24,075 bases of DNA from an uncultured Chloroflexota bacterium (lineage in GTDB: Bacteria; Chloroflexota; Limnocylindria; Limnocylindrales; Limnocylindraceae): positions 1 to 24,075 of the forward strand of contig CAJARA010000039.1 in the NCBI GenBank assembly GCA_903944295.1, in the 5' to 3' direction. The position numbers and the translations under genes are program-made. This document shows, one piece after another, positions 7,186-15,877 of the stretch. The stretch's first letter is position 1; each line of letters opens with the position of its first letter. Under the pieces are notes generated by a model, which saw only the letters and a program-made list of their open reading frames with translations, was not told where the DNA came from and searched no databases.

Positions 7186-8553
7186 TTAGTGAGAGCCGAG
7201 CGCGCTTGCGTCCGCGTTGCCGACCACGAAGAAGCCGAGGGCACCCTTCCCCACGTTGGCGAACTTGTGGGTGACGAAGGGGTAGAGGCCATCTTCGGCG
7301 AAGGTGAACTCAACGAAGCCACCCTGTGACGGCTGAAGGTCGAGCGCCTGTGACCCTCCATGCGTTGCGTTCGGGCGGAGTAGGTAGGCGCCCTCCTTGT
7401 AGACGGTGTCAAAAATGGTGCCAACAATATGGAATGCTGCGTTCTCGCTTGGGCCGTCGTTCAAGACCCACATCCTGTAACGCTTCCCCGGCAACACCTT
7501 GATTGGGCTGAACTTGTACTGGTTGAAGTAGCCGTTGAAGACCACCGCATCCCACTGCTCGTTCACCATTTTGGTGAGGTCGCCTGGTTGACCTTGTGGC
7601 CCAAGGTAGAGCTCTGATTGCGTAACGAAAAATTCTTCTTCAACTGCGGGGAGGTTTGGCGGGTTGATGATAATCACGCCAAACATTCCGTTACCAATAT
7701 GGTGGAGTGCTGGCGCAGTTCCACAGTGGTACATGAAGGCTCCAGCGAACTGCGCCTTGAACTCATAGACGAGTGATTCGCCAGGCTGAATCGTTCGCAT
7801 CTCGTCGCTCCATGCCACCTTGCTCGCGTGGAAGTCAATCGAGTGCCCCATCTTCCCCTTGTTCGTCAGCGTGATCCTGAAGGTGTCACCAATCTCTCCA
7901 CGAAGCACAGGGCCCGGAGCGGTGCCGTTGAAGGTCCACATCTCTTGCGTCACACCCGGAGCAACCTCAATGATTGACTCCATGGCGTCAAACGCAACTT
8001 CATGAAGCTTGCCGCCGCTCGCGGCGGGGAGAATCGGACTTCGTCCAGTCCATTCGTGTGCTGGCATCGCCGCGGCATCAATCTTTGCATTAAGGTCAGC
8101 CATTGGTGCGGCTGAAGGGGCGCTTGACGCGCCAGCAGTAGCGCCGCCAGTGACAACGATTGCAAGGTTCATCCCCGCCTGCTTATGCCCAGCGATGGTG
8201 CACCAAGCGGCGTTGCTCGCGGTGATCGGGCCAACGGTGAGATCAGATGATGCGCCAGGGCTGATCAGAGGAGTCGCAGCGCCACCCTCAGTCCTGAAGT
8301 CGTGCGGCATGACGCCAGTATTGGTGATGTGCAGCACCACGTTTGCGCCGTTCGGCACGGTGATGGTGGCCGGCTTGATGTACATGTCTCCGAGTTCAAT
8401 ATCAAAAGAGACGCTCGCTGGTGAAGCAGTGGCGACTTGGGGAGTTGTTTCACCCGGTGCGTGCGTTGCGCCGCTAATGACGAGCACCATGGAGATGAAG
8501 AGGGCCATGCCAGCGGTTACGGCGGTTAAACATCCGAACCCTGACTTCCACAT
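7186..8553 (-). CDS. nirK: Copper-containing nitrite reductase with extra N-terminal cupredoxin domain
   Basis: A 455-residue enzyme predicted to reduce nitrite to nitric oxide outside the membrane. A signal/anchor helix (residues 11-30) is followed by a plastocyanin-like domain (45-136) with type-1 copper ligands H84, C118, H123 and M128. The remainder is a two-domain CuNIR core. Type-1 ligands are H237, C277, H285 and M290. Type-2 ligands are H242, H276 and H429. The catalytic Asp and His are D240 (HSIDFH) and H375 (AFHIVGT). All residues needed for catalysis are present. The loop HCGTAPALHH is one residue shorter than in the Alcaligenes enzyme. The fused cupredoxin may pass electrons to the core. 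A multicopper oxidase of another activity is less likely. Confidence 0.85.
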   Translation of the reverse strand: MWKSGFGCLTAVTAGMALFISMVLVISGATHAPGETTPQVATASPASVSFDIELGDMYIKPATITVPNGANVVLHITNTGVMPHDFRTEGGAATPLISPGASSDLTVGPITASNAAWCTIAGHKQAGMNLAIVVTGGATAGASSAPSAAPMADLNAKIDAAAMPAHEWTGRSPILPAASGGKLHEVAFDAMESIIEVAPGVTQEMWTFNGTAPGPVLRGEIGDTFRITLTNKGKMGHSIDFHASKVAWSDEMRTIQPGESLVYEFKAQFAGAFMYHCGTAPALHHIGNGMFGVIIINPPNLPAVEEEFFVTQSELYLGPQGQPGDLTKMVNEQWDAVVFNGYFNQYKFSPIKVLPGKRYRMWVLNDGPSENAAFHIVGTIFDTVYKEGAYLLRPNATHGGSQALDLQPSQGGFVEFTFAEDGLYPFVTHKFANVGKGALGFFVVGNADASALGSH

Positions 8554-8559
8554 ATCAGC

Positions 8560-8565
8560 ACCCTA
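8560..8565 (-). promoter_or_regulatory. Leaderless -10 box of nirK
   Basis: TAGGGT, then GCTGAT, then the ATG at 8553 (minus strand). No Shine-Dalgarno is present. Confidence 0.5.
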
Positions 8566-8568
8566 TGG

Positions 8569-8580
8569 TTGGTTCACCAA
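8569..8580. promoter_or_regulatory. Palindrome in the nirK promoter spacer
   Basis: TTGGT-TC-ACCAA, perfect 5-bp arms, lies 3 bp upstream of the nirK -10 box where a repressor or activator could act. It does not match an FNR/NnrR TTGAT-N4-ATCAA site, and no regulator gene is adjacent. Confidence 0.35.
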
Positions 8581-8641
8581 AATAGGTAATCCATACTCAG
8601 CGTCTGGGAGTTACGAGGCTTACTCACGAGTGGCGGCAGGG

Positions 8642-8647
8642 TAGAAT
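8642..8647 (+). promoter_or_regulatory. Candidate -10 box before the upstream ORF of the ABC exporter
   Basis: TAGAAT followed by seven bases and the ATG of a 14-codon ORF at 8655. The exporter ATG at 8699 is 51 bases further downstream. Confidence 0.45.
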
Positions 8648-8654
8648 GCACCCG

Positions 8655-8699
8655 ATGAGACCCCACCCCTTCTCTCTGCGCCAACGTATGCCGCGCTGA
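8655..8699 (+). CDS. Putative 14-residue leader peptide (uORF) of the ABC exporter
   Basis: The ORF encodes MRPHPFSLRQRMPR and ends in TGA, whose final A is the first base of the exporter ATG (TGATG). The exporter has no Shine-Dalgarno, while this ORF has a TANNNT box seven bases before its own ATG. Ribosomes could load on a leaderless uORF and restart at the exporter. The peptide is arginine/proline rich, which could make it sensitive to translation speed. It is too short to be supported by composition alone. Confidence 0.4.
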   Translation: MRPHPFSLRQRMPR

Positions 8700-10570
8700 T
8701 GGGTGGCGGGATGGGTCCGGGGCGGGGTGGCGGACACCCGTTCGGTGGTGACGAAACGGGGCCAACAAAGCCGGTTGGCGCTGCACTCCCGCTCCTGCGC
8801 CGCGCAACACACTTCTTCGGACCGTATCGCGGGAGGCTCGCCGTTATTGGCGTCGCAATCCTTGGCTCGAGCATCCTCGGTCTCGCCAACCCGTACCTAC
8901 TGAAGCTCCTCATCGACGAAGCGATCCCAAAGAGAGATATCGGCCTCCTCGCCATCTACGCAGGGCTGATGGTGGTCGTCCCCATCATTAACGGGGGGAT
9001 CGGGCTGGCGCAGGCGTGGCTTACCGCATCGGTGGGTCAGTTCGTGATGCGCGACTTGCGCAATGCGCTCTTTACCCACGTGCAGTCGATGCCGATCCGC
9101 TTCTTTGCGGAAACGCGCACGGGAGAGATCCAGAGCCGACTCACCAACGATGTCTCTGGCGTGCAGTCGGTTGTCTCTGATGCGGCGGCGAACCTCGCCT
9201 CCAGCATCGCGGTGGTGCTCTCCACGCTCGTTGCGATGACGCTCATTGATTGGCGCCTGACGGCGGTGAGCCTCTCCGTTGCGCCAATCTTCCTCTACTT
9301 CAGCTCAAAGGCATCTGCTGCGCGACGTAAGGCGAGCGCCGAGGTGCAGGGTGCGCTCGCCGACCTCACCTCGATCGCCGAAGAGCACCTCTCCGTTGGC
9401 GGCGCGCTCCTGGCAAAGTCGTTCGGCCGCGCTGAGGCGGGGGCCGAGCGCTTTACGCAACGTTCGGGCGACCTTGCAACGCTGCAGCTGCGCCAAGCGC
9501 TCACTGGCCGCTGGGTCGGCGTAGTGGTGCAGGTCGTCTTCAGCGGCATCCCGGCGCTCGTCTACTTTGTTGCCGGAACGCTTGCCGCAACTGGGGCGCC
9601 GGACGCGCCAACCATCGGTGACATCGTCGCCTTCACCACACTGCAGAGCCGCCTCTTCTTCCCCCTCGCGTCGCTCCTCGGCCTTCAGGTAGAGATCGGT
9701 GGAAGTCTCGCACTCTTTGAACGCATCTTTGCCTACCTCGATCTCGTGCCCGAGATTGTTGACGCGCCTGATGCTGCACAGCTGCAACGCGCCTCAGTGC
9801 GTGGCGGAGTGGAGCTACGCAACGTCTCGTTCCGATACCCGCAGCCGCCAGGAGCAGACATATCAGCGCGCCGCGACACCTTTGCGCTGCAAGAGATCAC
9901 GTTTAGTGCAGAACCGGGAAGCCTGACGGCGCTTGTTGGTCCATCGGGATCTGGGAAGAGCACGATCCTCAGCCTCATCCCGCGCTTCTGGGACACGAAG
10001 AGTGGCAGCGTGCTGATTGATGGACGCGACGTGCGGCAGATCAAGCTTTCGTCGCTCGGTGAAGTTATTGGCGTGGTGACACAGGAGACGCACCTCTTAC
10101 ACGCGAGCATCGGCGATAACCTGCGCTACGCACGACCAAACGCAACAGACGAACAGCTCTGGGCGGCACTTCAGGGTGCTTCACTTGATGGCCGTGTTCA
10201 CGAGCTACCGCAGGGTCTCAACACGATTGTTGGAGAGCGCGGCTACAAGCTCTCTGGTGGCGAGCGACAGCGCTTGGCCATTGCGCGCGTTCTCTTGAAG
10301 GATCCGCCGATCTTGCTCCTTGACGAAGCAACGTCGGCGCTCGACTCAGTATCCGAGCGCCACGTACAAGAGGCGCTCGAGCGCGCCATGAACGGTCGCA
10401 CCACCATTGCCGTTGCGCACCGCCTCAGCACCGTTGCCTCTGCCGACCAGATTCTCGTCCTCGACCACGGCGTGATCGTGGAGCGCGGCCGCCATGACGA
10501 GCTGCGCCGCGCGGGCGGCCTCTACGCCTCGCTCGCCGCGATGCAGTTTGGTATCACCGACCCCGCCTGA
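8699..10570 (+). CDS. ABC exporter, fused membrane and ATPase domains (MsbA/MDR-like)
   Basis: A 623-residue half-transporter. A glycine-rich N-terminus (MGGGMGPGRGGG) precedes a six-helix exporter domain (about 35-330). The ATPase domain holds Walker A GPSGSGKST (about 414-422), the signature LSGGERQR (from 518) and Walker B ILLLDEAT (D542, catalytic E543). The length and single ATPase imply a homodimer that exports a lipid, peptide or drug; the substrate is unknown. The frame is closed by a stop at 8642, and the ATG at 8699 is the first usable start. The stop codon directly precedes the potA promoter. Confidence 0.92.
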   Translation: MGGGMGPGRGGGHPFGGDETGPTKPVGAALPLLRRATHFFGPYRGRLAVIGVAILGSSILGLANPYLLKLLIDEAIPKRDIGLLAIYAGLMVVVPIINGGIGLAQAWLTASVGQFVMRDLRNALFTHVQSMPIRFFAETRTGEIQSRLTNDVSGVQSVVSDAAANLASSIAVVLSTLVAMTLIDWRLTAVSLSVAPIFLYFSSKASAARRKASAEVQGALADLTSIAEEHLSVGGALLAKSFGRAEAGAERFTQRSGDLATLQLRQALTGRWVGVVVQVVFSGIPALVYFVAGTLAATGAPDAPTIGDIVAFTTLQSRLFFPLASLLGLQVEIGGSLALFERIFAYLDLVPEIVDAPDAAQLQRASVRGGVELRNVSFRYPQPPGADISARRDTFALQEITFSAEPGSLTALVGPSGSGKSTILSLIPRFWDTKSGSVLIDGRDVRQIKLSSLGEVIGVVTQETHLLHASIGDNLRYARPNATDEQLWAALQGASLDGRVHELPQGLNTIVGERGYKLSGGERQRLAIARVLLKDPPILLLDEATSALDSVSERHVQEALERAMNGRTTIAVAHRLSTVASADQILVLDHGVIVERGRHDELRRAGGLYASLAAMQFGITDPA

Positions 10571-10576
10571 TAGGCT
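10571..10576 (+). promoter_or_regulatory. Leaderless promoter of the polyamine-type transporter operon
   Basis: TAGGCT begins immediately after the exporter stop codon and lies seven bases before the ATG at 10584. TTGGTA (10548-10553) 17 bp upstream is a 4-of-6 match to a -35 box. Confidence 0.5.
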
Positions 10577-10583
10577 CTCCGCC

Positions 10584-11657
10584 ATGGGAGCCACAAGTCA
10601 CGGCGTGCCAGCCATTCGGCTGGAGGGGATCACGAAGCAATTCGGCGGAGCGAGTGACGCTGCCGCGGTTGCTGGGATTGACCTTGAGGTGAGGGACGGC
10701 GAGTTCTTTTCGCTGCTCGGCCCATCCGGTTCCGGAAAGACGACCACGCTGCGCATGATCGCTGGCTTTGAGCGACCAACCTCTGGTCGCATCTTCCTTC
10801 ACGGCGAAGATGTCACCGATCTTCCACCATTCGATCGCGACGTCAACACCGTCTTCCAGGATTACGCCCTCTTTCCGCACATGAGCGTTGCAGAGAATGT
10901 TGCCTACGGGCTTGAGGTGCGCCACGTTCCATCCTCCGAGCGTGCGGTGCGCGTCAAGGATGCACTGCGCATGGTGCGCCTTGAGGGGTACGACTCGCGC
11001 CGCCCAGCACAGCTCTCCGGCGGCCAACGCCAGCGCGTTGCGCTTGCGCGCGCGCTCGTCAATCGTCCGCGCGTCCTACTTCTGGACGAACCACTCGGCG
11101 CGCTTGATCTGAAGTTGCGTGAAGAGATGCAGATTGAGTTGAAGGCGATCCAGAGTGAGGTCGGCATTACCTTCATCTACGTCACCCACGACCAGCAGGA
11201 GGCGCTGACGATGAGTGATCGGCTCGCCGTCTTCAATCGCGGGCGCATTGAACAGATCGGTGCGCCGGCTGAGGTGTACGAACACCCTCTCACCGCCTTT
11301 GTTGCCGGCTTTGTGGGGAGCTCCAACCTGATCGCCGCTGAGGCGGCGCAGGCGCTCCTCGGCAAGGCTGGGCGCTTTGCGATTCGGCCAGAGAAGATCC
11401 GCCTCGGCGAACCTACGGACAAGGTGGGGGCGGACGAGCATTCGGCGCTCGGCAAGATCAAAACGGTGGTCTACCTAGGAGCCGAAACACGCTTTATCAT
11501 TGCCTTAGACATGGGCGGCGACCTGATGGTGACCCAGCAGAACCTGAAGGAGTCGTCAATGGAAGCGCTCTCCGCGCAGGGTCGGGCCGTCCGACTCACG
11601 TGGAAGCGGGGACACGTGCTGACCCTTGCGGATGATCCGCAGGTGGCTCCAGCGTAG
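10584..11657 (+). CDS. potA: Polyamine-type ABC importer ATPase
   Basis: A 357-residue importer ATPase. It has Walker A GPSGSGKTT (about 46-54), Q-loop FQDYALFPHMSV, signature LSGGQRQRVALARAL, Walker B LLLDEPLGALD, switch histidine in YVTHDQQEALTMSDR, and a C-terminal TOBE regulatory domain. The layout and partner genes match spermidine/putrescine (PotA) systems. I start at 10584, since the upstream extension would lie inside the exporter gene and carry no domain, and a TANNNT box fits this ATG. The solute-binding gene follows by 14 bp. Confidence 0.9.
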   Translation: MGATSHGVPAIRLEGITKQFGGASDAAAVAGIDLEVRDGEFFSLLGPSGSGKTTTLRMIAGFERPTSGRIFLHGEDVTDLPPFDRDVNTVFQDYALFPHMSVAENVAYGLEVRHVPSSERAVRVKDALRMVRLEGYDSRRPAQLSGGQRQRVALARALVNRPRVLLLDEPLGALDLKLREEMQIELKAIQSEVGITFIYVTHDQQEALTMSDRLAVFNRGRIEQIGAPAEVYEHPLTAFVAGFVGSSNLIAAEAAQALLGKAGRFAIRPEKIRLGEPTDKVGADEHSALGKIKTVVYLGAETRFIIALDMGGDLMVTQQNLKESSMEALSAQGRAVRLTWKRGHVLTLADDPQVAPA

Positions 11658-11671
11658 GTAGCGGAGGGAAC

Positions 11672-12871
11672 ATGAAGCGATTCAAGGGAGTAACCCTGTT
11701 GGCAGTGCTCGCACTCCTGGTGGCCGCATGCGGCGGTAGCACCGGCGAGAGCGCCGCGCCATCGGGTGATGAGAAGCCGGCCGGTTGGCTTGAAGCGCTC
11801 GGTGCGGCCGAGGGCGAGCTCAACCTCATTATCTGGCCAGGCTACGCAGAGCGCGGAGAGTACGAAGGCTTCAACTGGGTTGATCCGTTCGAAGCGGAGA
11901 CCGGTTGCAAGGTCAACGTTACCGCGATGACCGATTCAAACAACGGCGTTCAGCTGCTCCAGTCGGGGCAGTATGACGGCGGTTCGTTCTCTGGCGACGC
12001 GTCAGTTCGACTGATGACGGCTGGTGACGTTGCGCCAGTGAATGTTGATCTGCTCTCAAATTACGCGGCAGTGTTTAGTGGCCTGAAGAATCAGGCGCAC
12101 AACTCCAAGGACGGCATGCCGTATGGCGTGCCACACGGCCGTGGACCAAACCTCTTGATGTGGAACACCGATGTCGTAACCACCGCCCCAACTTCGTGGG
12201 ATGCGGTTTGGGACGGCACCGCTGCTGTCAACGGGAAGATCAGCATTTACGATTCGTCAATCTACATTGCTGATGCTGCAATCCACCTGATGGCAAAGCG
12301 ACCAGAGCTTGGCATCAAGAACCCATACCAGCTCAACGAAGAGCAGTTCGCCGCCGCGATTGACCTGCTTGAGAAGCAGCGAGATCTTGGGGTGATCTAC
12401 TGGGGTAGCTATGCCGACCAGGTTGCCGGCTTTGCAAGCGGCGATCTCGTGATCGGCACCACATGGCAGTTCATGGCAAACGTTCTCGGCGGCGACACAA
12501 CTGCGCCGAAGGTCGAGACGGTGATGCCAGAAGAGGGGTCGACCGGCTGGTCAGACACCTGGATGATGGCAACAAAGGCCGCGAATCCAAACTGCATGTA
12601 CCTCTGGATGAATCACATGATGTCCGCTGAGGCGAACGGCCAAGCGACGGTCTTCTTCGGTGAGGCCGCCACGAGCGAGGCTGCGTGTGATTACGCTGAG
12701 ACGATCGCCCCGGGTCACTGCGAGCTGACCCACGCGAGCGACGAAGCGTATTGGGAGAGCATTTGGTACTGGGCAACGCCGCGGGAAGACTGCGACGATG
12801 CCGATGCAGCAACGACCTGCAAGACCCAAGACGATTGGGTTGAAGCATGGACGACGCTGCGCGGCAACTGA
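11672..12871 (+). CDS. potD: Polyamine-type solute-binding lipoprotein
   Basis: A 399-residue lipoprotein with lipobox LVAAC (C20), anchored outside the membrane to deliver substrate to PotBC. The fold is the extracellular solute-binding family of PotD/PotF: an NLIIWPGY first strand, an LLMWNTD hinge segment and a long C-terminal lobe. The C-terminus has several cysteines (after residue 300) that may form disulfides. GGAGGG eight to nine bases before the ATG is a good ribosome site. Spermidine or putrescine is the most likely ligand by family, but related proteins bind other amines or amino acids. A strong terminator follows it. Confidence 0.86.
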   Translation: MKRFKGVTLLAVLALLVAACGGSTGESAAPSGDEKPAGWLEALGAAEGELNLIIWPGYAERGEYEGFNWVDPFEAETGCKVNVTAMTDSNNGVQLLQSGQYDGGSFSGDASVRLMTAGDVAPVNVDLLSNYAAVFSGLKNQAHNSKDGMPYGVPHGRGPNLLMWNTDVVTTAPTSWDAVWDGTAAVNGKISIYDSSIYIADAAIHLMAKRPELGIKNPYQLNEEQFAAAIDLLEKQRDLGVIYWGSYADQVAGFASGDLVIGTTWQFMANVLGGDTTAPKVETVMPEEGSTGWSDTWMMATKAANPNCMYLWMNHMMSAEANGQATVFFGEAATSEAACDYAETIAPGHCELTHASDEAYWESIWYWATPREDCDDADAATTCKTQDDWVEAWTTLRGN

Positions 12872-12896
12872 GCCTCGTAGCTAGCGCTGAACCTGG

Positions 12897-12943
12897 ACGG
12901 GGCCCCTCGAAGATGATGCATCTCGGGGGGCCCCGTCTTTTCT
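12897..12943 (+). terminator. Strong intrinsic terminator between potD and potB
   Basis: ACGGGGCCCC (12897-12906) pairs perfectly with GGGGCCCCGT (12927-12936), with a further partial inner stem, followed by TCTTTTCT. It lies inside the transporter operon, so most transcripts would end after the binding-protein gene and readthrough would supply the permeases. Confidence 0.88.
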
Positions 12944-12962
12944 ATTCACAGGCGTCGCGATC

Positions 12963-13826
12963 ATGATTCGGCGTATCACCGGTTGGTTCAACCGACACCC
13001 ACGCGCAACCCTAGGCGCGCTCCTCGCTGGCCCGCTCGGCTGGATCAGCGTTGTCTATCTCGGCTCACTCCTCATCCTCTTGATGCACGCCTTCTGGTCG
13101 AAGGACTCGTTCACTGGGAAGGTGGAGCCGTTTAACTGGACACTCGATGCCTTTGTGCAGATCTTCAGCAATCCTGTCTACTTCACGATTGCCGCACGCA
13201 CCATTGGTATCGCACTACTCGTAACCATCTCTGCAGCGGCAATTGCGCTGCCAGTGGCGTACTACATGGCGCGGATCGCCTCGCCGCGGAAGCGCGCACT
13301 CCTCCTGGTCGCCGTCACCATGCCGCTCTGGGCCTCGTATCTCGTCAAGATCTACGCCTGGCGGACCATCCTGCAGACAAACGGCCTGCTCGGCTGGGCG
13401 ATCTCACCGTTCGGCTTGGAGGGACCTGGGCTGACGGAGATTGCAAACTCGTGGCTAGTTCTCACCTATCTCTGGCTCCCGTACATGATTCTTCCGGTGT
13501 ATGCGGGACTTGAGCGAATTCCAAACTCGCTGCTTGAGGCGTCCGCCGACCTTGGCGGTCGCGGTTGGATCACATTCCGTCGCGTCATCTTCCCGCAGCT
13601 GATCCCAGCTCTGGCGGCCGGCTCCATCTTTACCTTCTCGCTGAGCATCGGCGACTACATCGTCCCTGATCTTGTCTCGGACGCGAAGTTTATTGGCAAC
13701 GTGATCTATGACAACTCAGCACTCGGCAGCTTTCCCGTTGCGGCCGCCTTCTCATTCGTGCCGATCGTGGTCATGATCGGCTACCTCCTCTTTGCGCGCC
13801 GCCTCGGCGCATTTGAATCGCTCTAA
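12963..13826 (+). CDS. potB: Polyamine-type ABC permease subunit
   Basis: A 287-residue inner-membrane permease with about six helices. The EAA loop that docks on PotA is at residues 192 onward (EASADLGGRGWITFRRVIFPQL). Sequence and position match PotB. No clear Shine-Dalgarno and no TANNNT box fits the ATG. Upstream lies the intrinsic terminator, so translation initiation and transcription are both weak by inspection, consistent with low permease levels relative to the binding protein. Confidence 0.9.
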   Translation: MIRRITGWFNRHPRATLGALLAGPLGWISVVYLGSLLILLMHAFWSKDSFTGKVEPFNWTLDAFVQIFSNPVYFTIAARTIGIALLVTISAAAIALPVAYYMARIASPRKRALLLVAVTMPLWASYLVKIYAWRTILQTNGLLGWAISPFGLEGPGLTEIANSWLVLTYLWLPYMILPVYAGLERIPNSLLEASADLGGRGWITFRRVIFPQLIPALAAGSIFTFSLSIGDYIVPDLVSDAKFIGNVIYDNSALGSFPVAAAFSFVPIVVMIGYLLFARRLGAFESL

Positions 13827-13844
13827 TGTGGCGGGGGAGTGAGC

Positions 13845-14648
13845 ATGGTTGAGTCGCCGCTTGTTCGAGCTGCCCTACGCATCTTCACTGGCGCTGTGAT
13901 GGTCTTTATCTATCTTCCGCTGGTGATCCTTGCGGTGTACGCATTCAATGCGAGTCCCCTCGGTGGGTGGCCACCGAGCGGCTTCACGTTGGACTGGTTC
14001 GGTGAAGCGGCGGGGAGCCCCGCGATCAGAGACGCGCTTGCAAACTCGCTCACGGTGGCTACCATCTCAACTCTACTCGCGTTGATCCTTGGCACACTCG
14101 CGGCACTCGCAATGCAGCGTTACAGCTTCTTTGGAAAAAACTCGATCTCTTTCCTCTTTGTCCTCCCGATTGCACTTCCGGGCGTTGTCACAGGAATCTC
14201 ACTGCAGAGCAGTTTCAAGCTCTTCGGCATTGACCTTGGCCTCCACACTATCGTGATCGCCCATGCCACCTTCTGTGTTGTGGTGGCCTACAACAATGTG
14301 GTGGCGCGTCTGCGCCGACTTCCGCGCAGCCCAGAGGAGGCCTCCGCAGACCTTGGCGCCGACTCATGGATGACCTTCCGTCGCATCACGCTGCCAGGGA
14401 TGCGCACCGCACTCCTCTCTGGAGGTCTGCTCGCCTTCGCGCTCTCATTTGACGAAGTGATCGTCACCCTCTTCGCCGCCGGACCGGGCGCGCGCACCCT
14501 CCCAATCTGGGTGTTCAGCGAGCTGCAGCGCTCCTATCAGCTCCCTGTGGTCAACGTGGTCGCGCTACTCCTTGTCCTTGTCTCCGTCATCCCCGTCTGG
14601 ATCGCGCAGCGCATCGGTGGCGGCGAGATCGCTCGCGGCGGGCGTTAA
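13845..14648 (+). CDS. potC: Polyamine-type ABC permease subunit
   Basis: A 267-residue permease partner of PotB with about six helices and an EAA loop from residue 165 (EASADLGADSWMTFRRITLPGM). I prefer the ATG at 13845 to the GTG at 13839, because GGGGGAG ends at the GTG and is properly spaced only for the ATG. It lies 18 bp after potB and completes the importer. The 40-bp gap to the convergent sulfotransferase holds no clear terminator. Confidence 0.9.
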   Translation: MVESPLVRAALRIFTGAVMVFIYLPLVILAVYAFNASPLGGWPPSGFTLDWFGEAAGSPAIRDALANSLTVATISTLLALILGTLAALAMQRYSFFGKNSISFLFVLPIALPGVVTGISLQSSFKLFGIDLGLHTIVIAHATFCVVVAYNNVVARLRRLPRSPEEASADLGADSWMTFRRITLPGMRTALLSGGLLAFALSFDEVIVTLFAAGPGARTLPIWVFSELQRSYQLPVVNVVALLLVLVSVIPVWIAQRIGGGEIARGGR

Positions 14649-14688
14649 GCGGTCGTCAATCTTTCGGCCGCGATGCAGAGCGAATTCG

Positions 14689-15861
14689 TCAGCGACGAAT
14701 CGCGCGCAGCGCAGTACGGAGGCTTCGGCGCAACAGTGAGGCTCCTTGGTGCTTCAGCCGCTCCGCCCGCCCACCAAATCCTGGGAGTGGCGTAGCGGGG
14801 TCAGCGATGCCAGTGGTCACCATCAGGGCGTAGATCATCCCTGCAGCGCTGCGCACATCAGCGTCTCGCTGCGCCAGCCCCGCGGCTCCGACCACGCCAT
14901 CAGCGCTCGAGGCATCTTGACCTGCAGCGGCAAACTGGTCGAGATCGCCAGCTACAGCACAGCCAATTGATCGGATCCCAGCAACGATTTCAGCGTTTAC
15001 CCGCCGTACGGCCTCAAGCTGTTCGTTTGGAATAACGCTGCGTTCTAGTGGGCCACTCCGTAGGCTGTTGACGTACCCATCAAAGGTTCGGAGGATGCCG
15101 GAGCGGTAGTCGCGGAGTGTGCCGCCCCCTTGAAAATAGAGTTTGTTCAGCTCAGATAGCGTGTCCGCCTCAAACGCTGAAAGCGAAGGGTTGGTTCGCT
15201 TCGGCGGCGCAGCTAGTGTGCCGGGCGGCAAGCCAAGAAGTTCGCCAAACGTTGAGAAGATGTAGTTCGGCTCCTTCTCATCTGCAACGATCACGCTGAA
15301 ACGATCTGGACCAAGAACGTCCGCCCAGCGCTTTGCGATGATGTCGTATCGGTGTTTAGACCAGACGCGTGACGCACGCGCGCTCGTTGGGTCATGCAGC
15401 ACCATCTCCAACCACTCTGCGAGCCGCTCACTCCCGCCGAGCTTGAGACCCTGCTGCCATGCGGAGGGGAGGGTACGGGTGAGTGGCCGGATGAGGAGAA
15501 CAGCGTGCAGGCGATGAGCATCAAGTTCCGAAACGATTGCGCGCACTCGATCGTCAGGTGCACCCGCAAACCATTCACTACTGATAAGGGCTGTGCCGCC
15601 GTTCACGGAGGCGACTTCACGGAGCAGTTTCTGCCACTCAGCGCGATCTACAGGCCTACCAGTAACACGGTCACGTGCCCCAACGGCGCCTTTCGCTGCA
15701 TCAACCCAGTGAGCCTGGTGGCCGATGTACTGCACGCCTGACGCGCGCATCGCCTCGCGATTCGCCTTAAACGCCTCTTGAAGTGCAGTTGACCCGCACT
15801 TAGGTGCGCCAATATGTATCACTCGGTCAGCGGTAGCTCTCACAATCTCACTTGTCTCCAC
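14689..15861 (-). CDS. PAPS-type sulfotransferase-like protein 1
   Basis: A 390-residue P-loop sulfotransferase-like enzyme that would move sulfate from PAPS to an acceptor. The 5'-phosphosulfate loop is HIGAPKCGSTALQ (residues 16-28) and the 3'-phosphate site is IRPLTRTLPSAWQQ (R125, S133, W135). It aligns along its length with the two other sulfotransferases nearby. The C-terminus is a basic amphipathic helix (LLRRSLRTALRAIRR). It starts at GTG 15861, 31 bp after the TauE stop; in-frame GTGs at 15843 and 15822 are alternatives, as no ribosome site decides. It forms an operon with the TauE-type permease. The acceptor is unknown. Confidence 0.85.
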   Translation of the reverse strand: METSEIVRATADRVIHIGAPKCGSTALQEAFKANREAMRASGVQYIGHQAHWVDAAKGAVGARDRVTGRPVDRAEWQKLLREVASVNGGTALISSEWFAGAPDDRVRAIVSELDAHRLHAVLLIRPLTRTLPSAWQQGLKLGGSERLAEWLEMVLHDPTSARASRVWSKHRYDIIAKRWADVLGPDRFSVIVADEKEPNYIFSTFGELLGLPPGTLAAPPKRTNPSLSAFEADTLSELNKLYFQGGGTLRDYRSGILRTFDGYVNSLRSGPLERSVIPNEQLEAVRRVNAEIVAGIRSIGCAVAGDLDQFAAAGQDASSADGVVGAAGLAQRDADVRSAAGMIYALMVTTGIADPATPLPGFGGRAERLKHQGASLLRRSLRTALRAIRR

Positions 15862-15877
15862 GAGAGAAAGGTGCGCT

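Noticed and set aside
10494..10583. Upstream GTG/ATG extension of potA
   Set aside because: It overlaps the end of the exporter gene, has no homology to ATPases, and the -10 box at 10571 fits only the ATG at 10584.
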